In this document: piece by piece, positions 39,251 to 47,111 of the stretch
Numbering within the stretch: position 1 is the stretch's first letter
How the letters are laid out: the number at the start of each line of letters is the position of its first letter
Assembly: GCA_027490215.1 (NCBI GenBank)
Contig: JAIXYO010000070.1
Coordinates: 62,001-126,000 of the forward strand
Length of the DNA: 64,000 nucleotides
Reading direction: 5' to 3'
DNA from: Rubrivivax sp.
GTDB taxonomy: Bacteria; Pseudomonadota; Gammaproteobacteria; Burkholderiales; Burkholderiaceae_C
Notes under the pieces: model-generated
The model's input: only the letters and a program-made list of their open reading frames with translations
Told to the model about the DNA's origin: nothing
Databases searched by the model: none
Program-made: the position numbers and the translations under genes

Positions 39251-39888
39251 GGCGTTGACGAAGCAGGCGGTCGCCCACGTTGTTGAATCAGGCGCCAAAG
39301 CGGCACTGCGGCGGCCAGCACCAGAATGGGCAAGGCCACCGCCACCGGCAGTGGCAGGCCGAGTTGTTTCGCGAGCGCGGCGCCAATAGCAAAGCTCAGA
39401 CCGTACAGTGCGCCGGTCCACAGCGCTACCGCCAGCAGCACCCAGGCAGTAAACGGCGCGAAGGGAACACGCAGAAAGCCACAAGCGGTGTAAGTCACCA
39501 GCCGCAGGCCGGGAATCACTCGGGCCAACAGAACGGCGGTGGGCAGCCGCCGATTCACCTGCTCACGCGCCCAGGCGCTGCGCTCGCCGATGTAGCGCCG
39601 CCGAAGCCAGGGCACACGGGTGGCAGCCATGCCGAGCGCATACAGGCCGAGATCACCAGCAGCAATGCCGCCGCCCACCGCGGCAAACGACAGGCCCCAG
39701 GAGATTGCGCCCTGCGTCGCCAGCGCCACGCCGGCGGCAATCGCCAGGTCTTCGAGCAGCAGCGTGGTCAGCACGAGCACCAGCGCGATCACCCAGGGAT
39801 CGGCCATCCCCGAGAGCACACCATTGAACCAGGCCAGTGCCGCATGCCAATCGGCCCACACCAGGGTGGTGCCAGAGTCGCTCAGCAC
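39247..39888 (-). CDS. DedA-family membrane protein
   Basis: This 213-residue integral membrane protein of the DedA/SNARE-associated family has GGIAAGDLGLYALGM followed by the amphipathic region and the conserved ARVIPGLRLVTYTACGFLRV motif near residue 125. DedA proteins are linked to lipid flipping and membrane homeostasis; some move undecaprenyl phosphate. GTG 39888 is chosen as the start giving normal length; it overlaps the hydrolase stop by 7 bases. The ATP-grasp gene overlaps its end by 4 bases. Confidence 0.87.
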   Translation of the reverse strand: MLSDSGTTLVWADWHAALAWFNGVLSGMADPWVIALVLVLTTLLLEDLAIAAGVALATQGAISWGLSFAAVGGGIAAGDLGLYALGMAATRVPWLRRRYIGERSAWAREQVNRRLPTAVLLARVIPGLRLVTYTACGFLRVPFAPFTAWVLLAVALWTGALYGLSFAIGAALAKQLGLPLPVAVALPILVLAAAVPLWRLIQQRGRPPASSTP

Positions 39889-40808
39889 GACGCCCCCAAT
39901 GCCCAGGCCATGGCCTTTCGCACGACGGCGACCGAGTTCCAAGGCAGGAAATGGTTCTGGCCCTCGAGCAACTCTGTCTTCACGCAGCGCGCACCAATGA
40001 GCCTGGCTTGCATGAACGGCACGTTGGCGACCGGCACGAGACTGTCCTTGGTGCCATGCACGTTCAGAATCGGCGCCGTGATCTTTGGCAGAAGGCGATT
40101 CAAAGCTTCGAGTTCGGGCTTCAGCGCGATCAGTTCAGCGTTGGCGTTGCGGATCGCGCGTGGCAGAGCCCAGCGCACTGCCGCCCAGGTGCCAACCCAT
40201 TGCATCGGATTGATCTCTTCAAGCCCGGGGTCGAGCGACGCGGCCAACAGCACCACTGCAGCCACCCGGTCCGGATGCGCTGCCGCAACGCGCGCAACGA
40301 TCGGACCGCCCAGCGAATGGCCAAGCAGTACCACCCGGCGCCCGTCGGTCGGAAACAGCGCGTAAACCGCTGCCGCCTGCGCTTCGAGGCTCGTCACCGC
40401 GCCATCCGGGCCGCTGTCGCCAAACCCCGGCCGGTCCAACGCCACCACGTCGGCGCCTGGCGGCGGATTGGTCAGGTATTCGGACCAGCCCGAAGCCGAG
40501 CCTGGGGTGCCGTGCACCAGGATCAGACGCGGCGCAGCGGGGTCACCGGCCTGCAGGTAGTTGAGTGTGCTGTTCAGCGGTGCACCGACTGTGATGCGAT
40601 GACGCAGCGCCTCAATACCACCGTCGGCCGCGCGCAGCCCGGAGGGCTGTAGGCCGATGGTCGCGGCGATCACACCACACGCGCTCCACAGTCTGCAGGG
40701 CTTCGGCGTCCAGGCCCGAGGCACGTCCGCCGATCCCGCATCACGAGCATCTGGGTGAGTGGCGAAATCACGTTGTTTTCCCGCGGTCGGCGCGGTATTG
40801 CGAGGCAT
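39882..40808 (-). CDS. Alpha/beta hydrolase, probably membrane-anchored or exported
   Basis: This 308-residue alpha/beta hydrolase has oxyanion loop LVHGTPGSASGW (near residue 110), DRPGFGDSG, nucleophile elbow LLGHSLGG (Ser near 175), a late Asp in VHGTKDSLVPV and a His in LEGQNHFLPW. The N-terminal 50 residues contain a hydrophobic segment (ACGVIAATIGLQPSGLRA) that looks like a signal or anchor. ATG 40808 has GGGAGA upstream. It heads the operon with dedA and the ATP-grasp gene and diverges from the OlsB-like gene. The substrate is unknown. Confidence 0.83.
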   Translation of the reverse strand: MPRNTAPTAGKQRDFATHPDARDAGSADVPRAWTPKPCRLWSACGVIAATIGLQPSGLRAADGGIEALRHRITVGAPLNSTLNYLQAGDPAAPRLILVHGTPGSASGWSEYLTNPPPGADVVALDRPGFGDSGPDGAVTSLEAQAAAVYALFPTDGRRVVLLGHSLGGPIVARVAAAHPDRVAAVVLLAASLDPGLEEINPMQWVGTWAAVRWALPRAIRNANAELIALKPELEALNRLLPKITAPILNVHGTKDSLVPVANVPFMQARLIGARCVKTELLEGQNHFLPWNSVAVVRKAMAWALGASC

Positions 40809-41033
40809 CTCCGGGTCTCCCTGTCGGCGGACAGCCTGCTCGCGAACGACAGGCATCTGCTTGAGTCGTTGCATCGACTTGATTCTTACCGAAGCGGTTG
40901 TAAGCAAGCACGGTGCTGCGGCGACGAGGGCTTTGTCAGGATCTTGCCTCGTTCGGAGATCCAGGCGGCTGCCGGCATGCATTTCGCTGCGGTCGTACTC
41001 ATGTTGAGACGGCCTGTCCCGATTGAAACGACG

Positions 41034-41807
41034 ATGAACCCGCTATCCACACCGGCGCCGTTGGGCTCCACGCAGCCACACAGCGCACCGGTCTATGCGC
41101 TGCGCCTCGGGGCGCAGCCCAGCGATGTGCAGTCTGCTCAGGCGCTGCGCTTCGAGGTCTTCAACCTCGAACTCAATGAGGGTTTGGCGCAGTCGTATGA
41201 CACTGGTCTGGATGTCGACCCGTTCGACGCGGTCTGCGACCACTTGATCGTCGACGATCTGGCAAGCGGTCGTGTGGTTGGCACCTACCGACTGCAAACC
41301 GGACAGCGAGCCGCCCATGCGCTGGGGTACTACAGCGCTCAGGAGTTCGACTTCGCCCCCTTCGAAGCCATGCGTACGCAGACGATCGAATTGGGCCGCG
41401 CCTGCATCCATGCCGATCACCGCAATTTCACGGTGCTCAATCTGCTGTGGAAAGGGATCGCCAGCTACGCGCAGCAACATGGCGCACGCTATCTGCTGGG
41501 CTGCAGTTCGCTGACCTCGCAAGACGAGGCGGTCGGTGCCGCCGCGTACAAGCGACTGACGCCGAACCTGACGCCACCGGCTTGGCGCACTCGGCCCTTG
41601 CCCACCTTTGAATGTGCGATGGAGGTGGTGTCGCCGCAGGTCCCGCGCATCCCGCGATTGCTATCGGCTTATCTGGCGCTCGGCGCTGGGATATGTGGCC
41701 CGCCGGCCATCGACCGTGCATTCCGCACCATCGATTTCCTGACCTGGCTGGACCTTGAATCGCCGGCACTCCAGGCACTGCGCAAGCGGGGGCGCTTCCT
41801 GGCCTGA
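41034..41807 (+). CDS. OlsB-like N-acyltransferase (GNAT fold, ornithine-lipid type)
   Basis: This 257-residue acyltransferase belongs to the family of OlsB, which moves a 3-hydroxyacyl group from acyl-carrier protein to the alpha-amine of ornithine. Family blocks are AQALRFEVFNLELNEGL, DPFDAVCDHLIV, VVGTYRLQT, ELGRACIHADHR and YLLGCSSLTSQD. Ornithine lipid synthesis also needs OlsA, which is not in the window, so the acceptor is inferred. ATG 41034 is chosen; ATG 41001 is possible. It diverges from the hydrolase-dedA-ATP-grasp operon, hinting at a shared membrane-lipid theme. A perfect 8-bp hairpin overlaps its stop. Confidence 0.82.
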   Translation: MNPLSTPAPLGSTQPHSAPVYALRLGAQPSDVQSAQALRFEVFNLELNEGLAQSYDTGLDVDPFDAVCDHLIVDDLASGRVVGTYRLQTGQRAAHALGYYSAQEFDFAPFEAMRTQTIELGRACIHADHRNFTVLNLLWKGIASYAQQHGARYLLGCSSLTSQDEAVGAAAYKRLTPNLTPPAWRTRPLPTFECAMEVVSPQVPRIPRLLSAYLALGAGICGPPAIDRAFRTIDFLTWLDLESPALQALRKRGRFLA

Positions 41808-41819
41808 GCTGCTCAGGCC
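41801..41819. terminator. Hairpin at convergent gene ends
   Basis: GGCCTGAG-CTG-CTCAGGCC is a perfect 8-bp stem with a 3-base loop. It covers the stop codon of the OlsB-like gene and lies 9 bases from the convergent MscS stop. No T-run follows on either side, so termination strength is uncertain. Confidence 0.5.
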
Positions 41820-41827
41820 GATGATGT

Positions 41828-43489
41828 TCAGTCTGGCGCCTGCGAATGGCCGCGGGAGCCGCGCACTGGCTCGGTGTAAGGCTGCCCGGGCGGGACCAGC
41901 TTCGCCTCGGGCGGATCGCTCCGGTAGTGAGGCGACATGATCTGCACACCGCATTCATTGAATACATCCTGAATGTTGGCGTGCAGCGCGCTCAGCACCG
42001 CTGCGCGCGGCCGCGGCTCGCTGGGGATGGCCTGGCAGACCAGCCGGTACTCGGGGTAGAAGTCGGACAAGGCCGTCTGGAACACGCGCGGGGCCGGCAT
42101 CGCGAGCATGCCCGGCGTTCGGCGCGCCGCCTCGATGAGCATGGACTCCACCTGTCGCCATGGCGTGTCGTAGCCAATGGTCACGGTGGTGTCGACGACG
42201 AATCCCGGCCCATGCACTGCGCGCGAGTAGTTCTTGCTGACACTGCCGAGCACCAGCGAGTTCGGGAAGGTCAGTTCTTCGCCCAGCCCGGTACGCATGC
42301 GGGTGATGAAAGCGCCCATCTCGGTGACCGTTCCCTCATGCTCGTTGATCCGCACGTACTCGCCGACACGCAGCGTGCGCGAGTACATCAGCACCAGCCC
42401 GCTCGCTGCCTGACCGAACAGGCTGGACCCGCCGAGCGTCACCATCAATCCGATCAGCAGTGACAGCCCCTTGAAGGCCTCGCTCTGCGCGCCCGGAAGG
42501 TAGGGGTATGCCATCACGGCAGCGAACAGCCACACAGCGATGCCGAACAGGCGCTGGGTGGGGCGAGCGGTGTCGGCGTCCAGCCAACCGCCTTGCCGCT
42601 CGCCGGTGGCGGCCAGCCGGGTAAAGAACGGGCGGAACAGCGCGATCACGCCGCGCGCGATCAGAAAGATGACGATGGCGAGCAGCAGGTTGGGCAGCGC
42701 GCCAAAGACGCCTTGGCCGATGCGGTCCGCCACATCAAGCAGGTAGCGGGTAAGTTCCTCGCCCCAGGGCCGGGTGTACGGAAACTGGCGCAGGACATAG
42801 CCCAGCCACTCGTAGGCCAGCACCAATGCCAGCGTCCACCAGAGTGCACGCACGGCGAGTCGCACCGCCGCGACCAGTCGCTCGGTATGCAACAGCTCGG
42901 CACCGGCCAGCCGCACACCGGCAGCACTCTGCGTCACGAATCTCTCCAGGCGGACCGTTGCCCAGCGGCGCGCTCGCCATGCCGCCATCGCGATGGCCAG
43001 CGCGATCAGTGTCGCCAGCGCGCTTCGCCCCAGGCCCCACAGCAGGCGCTGACTGTCACGTCCTTCGCGCGTCTCGGCCAGCGACAACCGCAGAGCGTCT
43101 CGTGCGGCCGCACTGGCCTGCGCCAGCGTCTGCGCGCGGAGCGGGTCTGCATCGGCGGGCACCAGCACCAATGCCAGTTCGCCATCGACCAGCAACACAT
43201 GCCCTTGGGGCTCGACCTGGACCGTCACCTCGCCCTGCACCGCCCGGTCAAGCAACTCTTCCAGGATCGCCTCGGTGCGTTGCGCGCGACGCTCGGGTGG
43301 CACGCCCAGGTATGGGGCACGGAAGATGGTGACCGTGCGGTTGTCGACCACGACGGGCACCTCAGTCGCTGCAGCGCCAGGCGCTTCCGTGGCCGTCGTT
43401 GGCGCGGGCTGCGCCCACACTGCCGCAGCGACCGACCACAGCCAGACTGCCCACCCGAAACGCTTGACGAACCTCATCGATACCGCCAT
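41828..43489 (-). CDS. MscS-family mechanosensitive channel, long form
   Basis: This 553-residue channel has a signal peptide (WAVWLWSVAAAVWAQ) and a periplasmic N-terminal domain (about 25-150). Several membrane helices follow, then the MscS pore and beta domain: LIGLMVTLGGSSLFGQAASG for the pore helix near residue 360 and RVGEYVRINEHEGTVTEMG for the beta domain near 395. The C-terminal alpha/beta domain is present. Such channels open on membrane tension and release solutes. It starts at ATG 43489, 6 bases after the stop of the second MscS gene, so both are co-transcribed. Confidence 0.9.
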   Translation of the reverse strand: MAVSMRFVKRFGWAVWLWSVAAAVWAQPAPTTATEAPGAAATEVPVVVDNRTVTIFRAPYLGVPPERRAQRTEAILEELLDRAVQGEVTVQVEPQGHVLLVDGELALVLVPADADPLRAQTLAQASAAARDALRLSLAETREGRDSQRLLWGLGRSALATLIALAIAMAAWRARRWATVRLERFVTQSAAGVRLAGAELLHTERLVAAVRLAVRALWWTLALVLAYEWLGYVLRQFPYTRPWGEELTRYLLDVADRIGQGVFGALPNLLLAIVIFLIARGVIALFRPFFTRLAATGERQGGWLDADTARPTQRLFGIAVWLFAAVMAYPYLPGAQSEAFKGLSLLIGLMVTLGGSSLFGQAASGLVLMYSRTLRVGEYVRINEHEGTVTEMGAFITRMRTGLGEELTFPNSLVLGSVSKNYSRAVHGPGFVVDTTVTIGYDTPWRQVESMLIEAARRTPGMLAMPAPRVFQTALSDFYPEYRLVCQAIPSEPRPRAAVLSALHANIQDVFNECGVQIMSPHYRSDPPEAKLVPPGQPYTEPVRGSRGHSQAPD

Positions 43490-43495
43490 GGCCGC

Positions 43496-44302
43496 TCAGA
43501 TCTGGCGGATCTGGTGCAGTGCCGAGGGCACCGGCCAGCCGGCCTCCTGGCAGACCTTGATGATGGCTTCGTTGGTGTCGAAATAGACCTGCCAGTAGTG
43601 ATCGGTGTGGGTGTACGGCCGCACGGCGATCTGCGGGCCTTCGAGTTTCATGTCGAGCAGGTTCACCTCGGGGGGCATCTCCTTCGACACATTGGGGATC
43701 AGCGCCACCGCGGCCCTCAAACGCGCGATGGCGTCCAGCGGATCCACGCCGTTGGCCAGTTGGGCGACCCGCTCGACGCGGCGCACCGGCAACACCGAAA
43801 AGTTCTGGATCGTGTCGCCAAAGATCTTGCCGTTGCCGATCAGAGTCATCACGTTGTCCGGCGTGACGATGGTGGTGCCGAAGAGACCCAGTTCGTGCAC
43901 CGTGCCGACGGTGCCGCCGATGCTGACGAAATCACCCACCTTGAACGGCCGCAGGATCAGCATGAACGCGCCGGCGGCAAAGTTGCCAAGCAGACCGCTC
44001 CACGCCGCACCGATCGCCACACCCGCGCCAGCCAGCATGGCGGCGAACGATGTCGTCTCGATGCCGAAGTAGCCCAGGATGCCGAGCACCAGCGCGATGT
44101 TCAGCGCGATGGCGATGATCGAACCGAGGTACTTGGTCAGTGTCGGATCGACGTGGTTGCGGTTCATCGCCGCCTGCATCAGCCCGATCACCCGGCCGAT
44201 CAGCCATCGCCCGACGATCCAGAACGCCAGCGCCGCCAGCACCTTCAGCGCGATGTCGATCGCGGTGGTGCCGAGAAAGGTTTGTATCGATTCGATGTTC
44301 AT
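43496..44302 (-). CDS. mscS: MscS-family mechanosensitive channel, short form
   Basis: This 268-residue protein is close to E. coli MscS in size and layout: three N-terminal helices, the pore helix AGAGVAIGAAWSGLLGNFAA near residue 95, the beta domain PFKVGDFVSIGGTVGTVHEL and a C-terminal cage domain. It protects against hypo-osmotic shock. ATG 44302 gives MNIESIQ. It diverges from the ChaA-type antiporter across 144 bases and is followed by the long MscS gene. Confidence 0.92.
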   Translation of the reverse strand: MNIESIQTFLGTTAIDIALKVLAALAFWIVGRWLIGRVIGLMQAAMNRNHVDPTLTKYLGSIIAIALNIALVLGILGYFGIETTSFAAMLAGAGVAIGAAWSGLLGNFAAGAFMLILRPFKVGDFVSIGGTVGTVHELGLFGTTIVTPDNVMTLIGNGKIFGDTIQNFSVLPVRRVERVAQLANGVDPLDAIARLRAAVALIPNVSKEMPPEVNLLDMKLEGPQIAVRPYTHTDHYWQVYFDTNEAIIKVCQEAGWPVPSALHQIRQI

Positions 44303-44446
44303 CCGGAACTCCCTTGGAATGTGAGTGGTCGATTGCCGCTGCGGCCACTGCTCAGCCCCCCCGCGCAGCCTGCTCAGGTTGTAGCCGAAATCCAGGCCCC
44401 GTTTCCCGGCTTCAGCTGACGCAGCGGTCTTCGTTAGGATCGACCG

Positions 44447-45565
44447 ATGACACGCAGCGCTGAACTGCCCTCCCCTGCCGCCTGGTGGCGCGTACGCAGC
44501 CTGCCGCTGTGGAGCCTCGCGTTGCCCCTGCTGGCCTTGCTGACAATGGCGCTGAGCTGGGGGGCGCCGCTCGGCCTGGTTCTGGGCGCGGTGCTCATCG
44601 CTTCGCTGTTCCTGGCGGTGGTGTCCGCGATCCACCACGCCGAGGTGGTGGCGCACCGTGTCGGCGAGCCCTATGGCACGCTGGTTCTGGCGGTCGCCGT
44701 GACGATCATCGAGGTGGCCCTGATCGTCGCGCTGATGCTGGCCGGTGGGGCGAGTGCCAACACGCTGGCGCGCGACACAGTGTTCTCGGCGGTGATGATT
44801 GTCTGCAATGGCGTGGTCGGCCTGTGCCTGGTGGTGGGCGGCCTGCGCCATGGTGTGCTGGCCTTTCGCGTCGAAGGCACCAGCCCGGCGCTGGCGTCGC
44901 TCGCCGCTCTGGCGGGCCTGGCGCTGGTGTTGCCGAGTTTCACCACCACCACCCCCGGGCCCACCTACAGTGGTTCGCAGCTGGCGTTTGCCGGCGTGAC
45001 CTCACTGGCGCTTTACGGCGTGTTCGTCTTCGTGCAGACAGTGCGCCACCGCGACTACTTCCTGCCTGTCGACAACACCGACGAGGACAGCCACGCCGCA
45101 CCTCCAGCGAACTGGGTCGCCTGGACCAGCCTGGGCCTGCTCATGATTTCGCTGGTCGGCGTGGTCGGCCTCGCCAAGGCGCTGGCGCCTGCGCTGGAAG
45201 CCGGCGTGGCTGCGGCTGGCGCACCGAAGGCGGTGGCCGGCGTGGTGATCGCGCTGATCGTTCTGTTGCCGGAAACCGGCGCTGCGCTGCGGGCGGCGCG
45301 CGGCAACCGCATGCAGAGCAGTCTGAACCTCGCGCTGGGTTCTGGGTTGGCCAGCATCGGCCTGACGATCCCGGTGGTGGCGGCGCTGTCGCCGTGGTTT
45401 CCGTTCCCGCTGGTGCTGGGCCTGCGCCCCACCGACATCGTGCTGCTGATGCTGACTCTGGTGGTGGGTACGCTGACCTTGGGCAGCGGTCGCGCCACCG
45501 TGATGCAAGGCGCCGTTCACCTGGTGCTCTTCGCGGCCTTTCTTTTCCTGACAGTGGTTCCCTGA
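44447..45565 (+). CDS. chaA: ChaA-type calcium(sodium)/proton antiporter
   Basis: This 372-residue membrane antiporter of the CaCA superfamily has about 11 helices. The two inverted alpha repeats carry acidic signature motifs: AVAVTIIEVALIVALML near residue 85 and IALIVLLPETGAALRAARGN near 270. The family exports Ca2+ or Na+/K+ in exchange for protons. Family membership is clear; the ion is not fixed by sequence. ATG 44447 is the only well-placed start. Confidence 0.88.
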   Translation: MTRSAELPSPAAWWRVRSLPLWSLALPLLALLTMALSWGAPLGLVLGAVLIASLFLAVVSAIHHAEVVAHRVGEPYGTLVLAVAVTIIEVALIVALMLAGGASANTLARDTVFSAVMIVCNGVVGLCLVVGGLRHGVLAFRVEGTSPALASLAALAGLALVLPSFTTTTPGPTYSGSQLAFAGVTSLALYGVFVFVQTVRHRDYFLPVDNTDEDSHAAPPANWVAWTSLGLLMISLVGVVGLAKALAPALEAGVAAAGAPKAVAGVVIALIVLLPETGAALRAARGNRMQSSLNLALGSGLASIGLTIPVVAALSPWFPFPLVLGLRPTDIVLLMLTLVVGTLTLGSGRATVMQGAVHLVLFAAFLFLTVVP

Positions 45566-45802
45566 GTGGCTGCACGGTCATGCCGTGCATGTCCGGGTGA
45601 GTCGTGATTTTCCGGGTCTGGATCGGGGCGTCCTGTCGGTGCGGCGTCGAACAGACGCCACGGCATGGTGCGGCGCACGATGGCTGATGAGCCAGCGCAG
45701 AAGAAGTCTCGCGTGAACACCCTCCACCCCTCATCGCAGCGCCGACCGCAACACCGAGGTTCGCCCGATGTCGCTGTCAGCCACTGCGCTGGCCCCTGAG
45801 CC

Positions 45803-46747
45803 ATGGAGTTCAAGGACTATTACGCCGCACTCGGCGTCGAGAAGACGGCCACCACCGACCAGATCAAGCGTGCCTATCGCAAGCTCGCCCGCAAGTACCA
45901 CCCGGACCTGAACAAGGCGGCCGACGCCGAGGCCCGTTTCAAGGATGTGGCCGAGGCCTACGAGGCGCTTCAAGACCCCGAAAAGCGCGCGGCATATGAC
46001 GCGCTGGGGGCAGATCATCGCGACGGCCGATCGTTCACGCCCCCACCCGGCTGGGACAGCGGCTTCGAATACAGCGGCCGCGGAGACGCTGACGATGCGC
46101 GTGCGCACAGCGACTTCTTCGAAACGCTGTTCGGCCGTCAGGCCGCTGGGGCTCGCGGACCGCGCCGCAGCGCGAGCCAGGCCGGCAGCGACCACCACGC
46201 GAAGGTGGAGATCGAGCTCAAGGACACCTACCGCGGAGCAAGCCGCACAGTGTCACTGCGCACACCGCAGGTGGACGCCGCTGGACGGGTGACGCTCACG
46301 ACGCGGCAGCTGACTGTCAACATCACGAAGGGCGTGCGCAGTGGACAGCACCTGCGCTTGGCAGGCCAGGGCGGCGCAGGCTTCGGCGAAGGTCCGGCGG
46401 GCGATCTCTACCTTGAAATTCAGATCGCACCCGATGCGCGCTTTCGTGTCGATGACCGGGATGTCGCCATCGATCTGCCGGTAGCACCCTGGGAGGCTGC
46501 GCTCGGCGCCAGCGTCACGCTGCCGACGCCCGACGGCAATGTGCAGCTGTCCATACCTCCAGGCTCGGCCAGCGGACGACGACTGCGCCTGAAGGGCAAG
46601 GGCATTCCGAGCCAGCCACCCGGCGACCTTTACGCTGTGCTGACGATTGCGATACCGCCCAGCGAGACGACGGCCGCTCGCGAGGCCTGGACCCAACTCG
46701 CCACGGCGTTTGCAGATTTCAACCCGCGACAGGCGCTGGAGGGCTGA
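45803..46747 (+). CDS. cbpA: DnaJ-class co-chaperone CbpA
   Basis: This 314-residue protein has an N-terminal J domain (4-70) with the HPD motif in KYHPDLN, a Gly/Phe-poor linker (about 70-125) and two C-terminal substrate-binding beta domains (KVEIELKDTYRGASRTVSL, DLPVAPWEAALGASV, RLRLKGKGIP). It lacks the zinc-finger region of DnaJ, as expected for CbpA. It activates DnaK and binds DNA in other species. It is followed after 2 bases by its modulator cbpM. Confidence 0.95.
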   Translation: MEFKDYYAALGVEKTATTDQIKRAYRKLARKYHPDLNKAADAEARFKDVAEAYEALQDPEKRAAYDALGADHRDGRSFTPPPGWDSGFEYSGRGDADDARAHSDFFETLFGRQAAGARGPRRSASQAGSDHHAKVEIELKDTYRGASRTVSLRTPQVDAAGRVTLTTRQLTVNITKGVRSGQHLRLAGQGGAGFGEGPAGDLYLEIQIAPDARFRVDDRDVAIDLPVAPWEAALGASVTLPTPDGNVQLSIPPGSASGRRLRLKGKGIPSQPPGDLYAVLTIAIPPSETTAAREAWTQLATAFADFNPRQALEG

Positions 46748-46749
46748 CC

Positions 46750-47079
46750 ATGGTCGAGCACGAGTTGATGGTCACGCACGGCGTGATCGTCGAAAACAAC
46801 CTGCAGTTCACGCTGATCGAATTGAGCCAGGCTTGTCACGCCGACAGCGCGCAACTGGTCGAGCTGGTGGAAGAAGGCGCGTTGGAGCCACTGGGCAACG
46901 ATGCCTCGAACTGGCGCTTTGAAGGCAGCGCGTTCAGCCGCGCCTGCACCGCGCTGCGCCTGGCGCGCGATCTGCATCTGAATGCCGCCAGCGTGGCATT
47001 GGTGCTCGATCTGCTCGACGAGGTCGATGCGCTCAACGCCCGTCTGCGACGACTCGGCCACGGCGCACCGTTGGGCTGA
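46750..47079 (+). CDS. cbpM: CbpM, modulator of CbpA
   Basis: This 109-residue MerR-like protein of the CbpM/YccV-type modulator family has an N-terminal winged-helix stretch (FTLIELSQACHADSAQLVEL, VEEGALEP) and a helical C terminus (ALRLARDLHLNAASVALVLD, LLDEVDALNARLRRL). CbpM binds the J domain of CbpA and inhibits it. Gene order and a 2-base gap from cbpA support the assignment. Confidence 0.9.
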   Translation: MVEHELMVTHGVIVENNLQFTLIELSQACHADSAQLVELVEEGALEPLGNDASNWRFEGSAFSRACTALRLARDLHLNAASVALVLDLLDEVDALNARLRRLGHGAPLG

Positions 47080-47111
47080 GGCAGCCGCCCCCGCAGCCCC
47101 TCGAACGTCGG

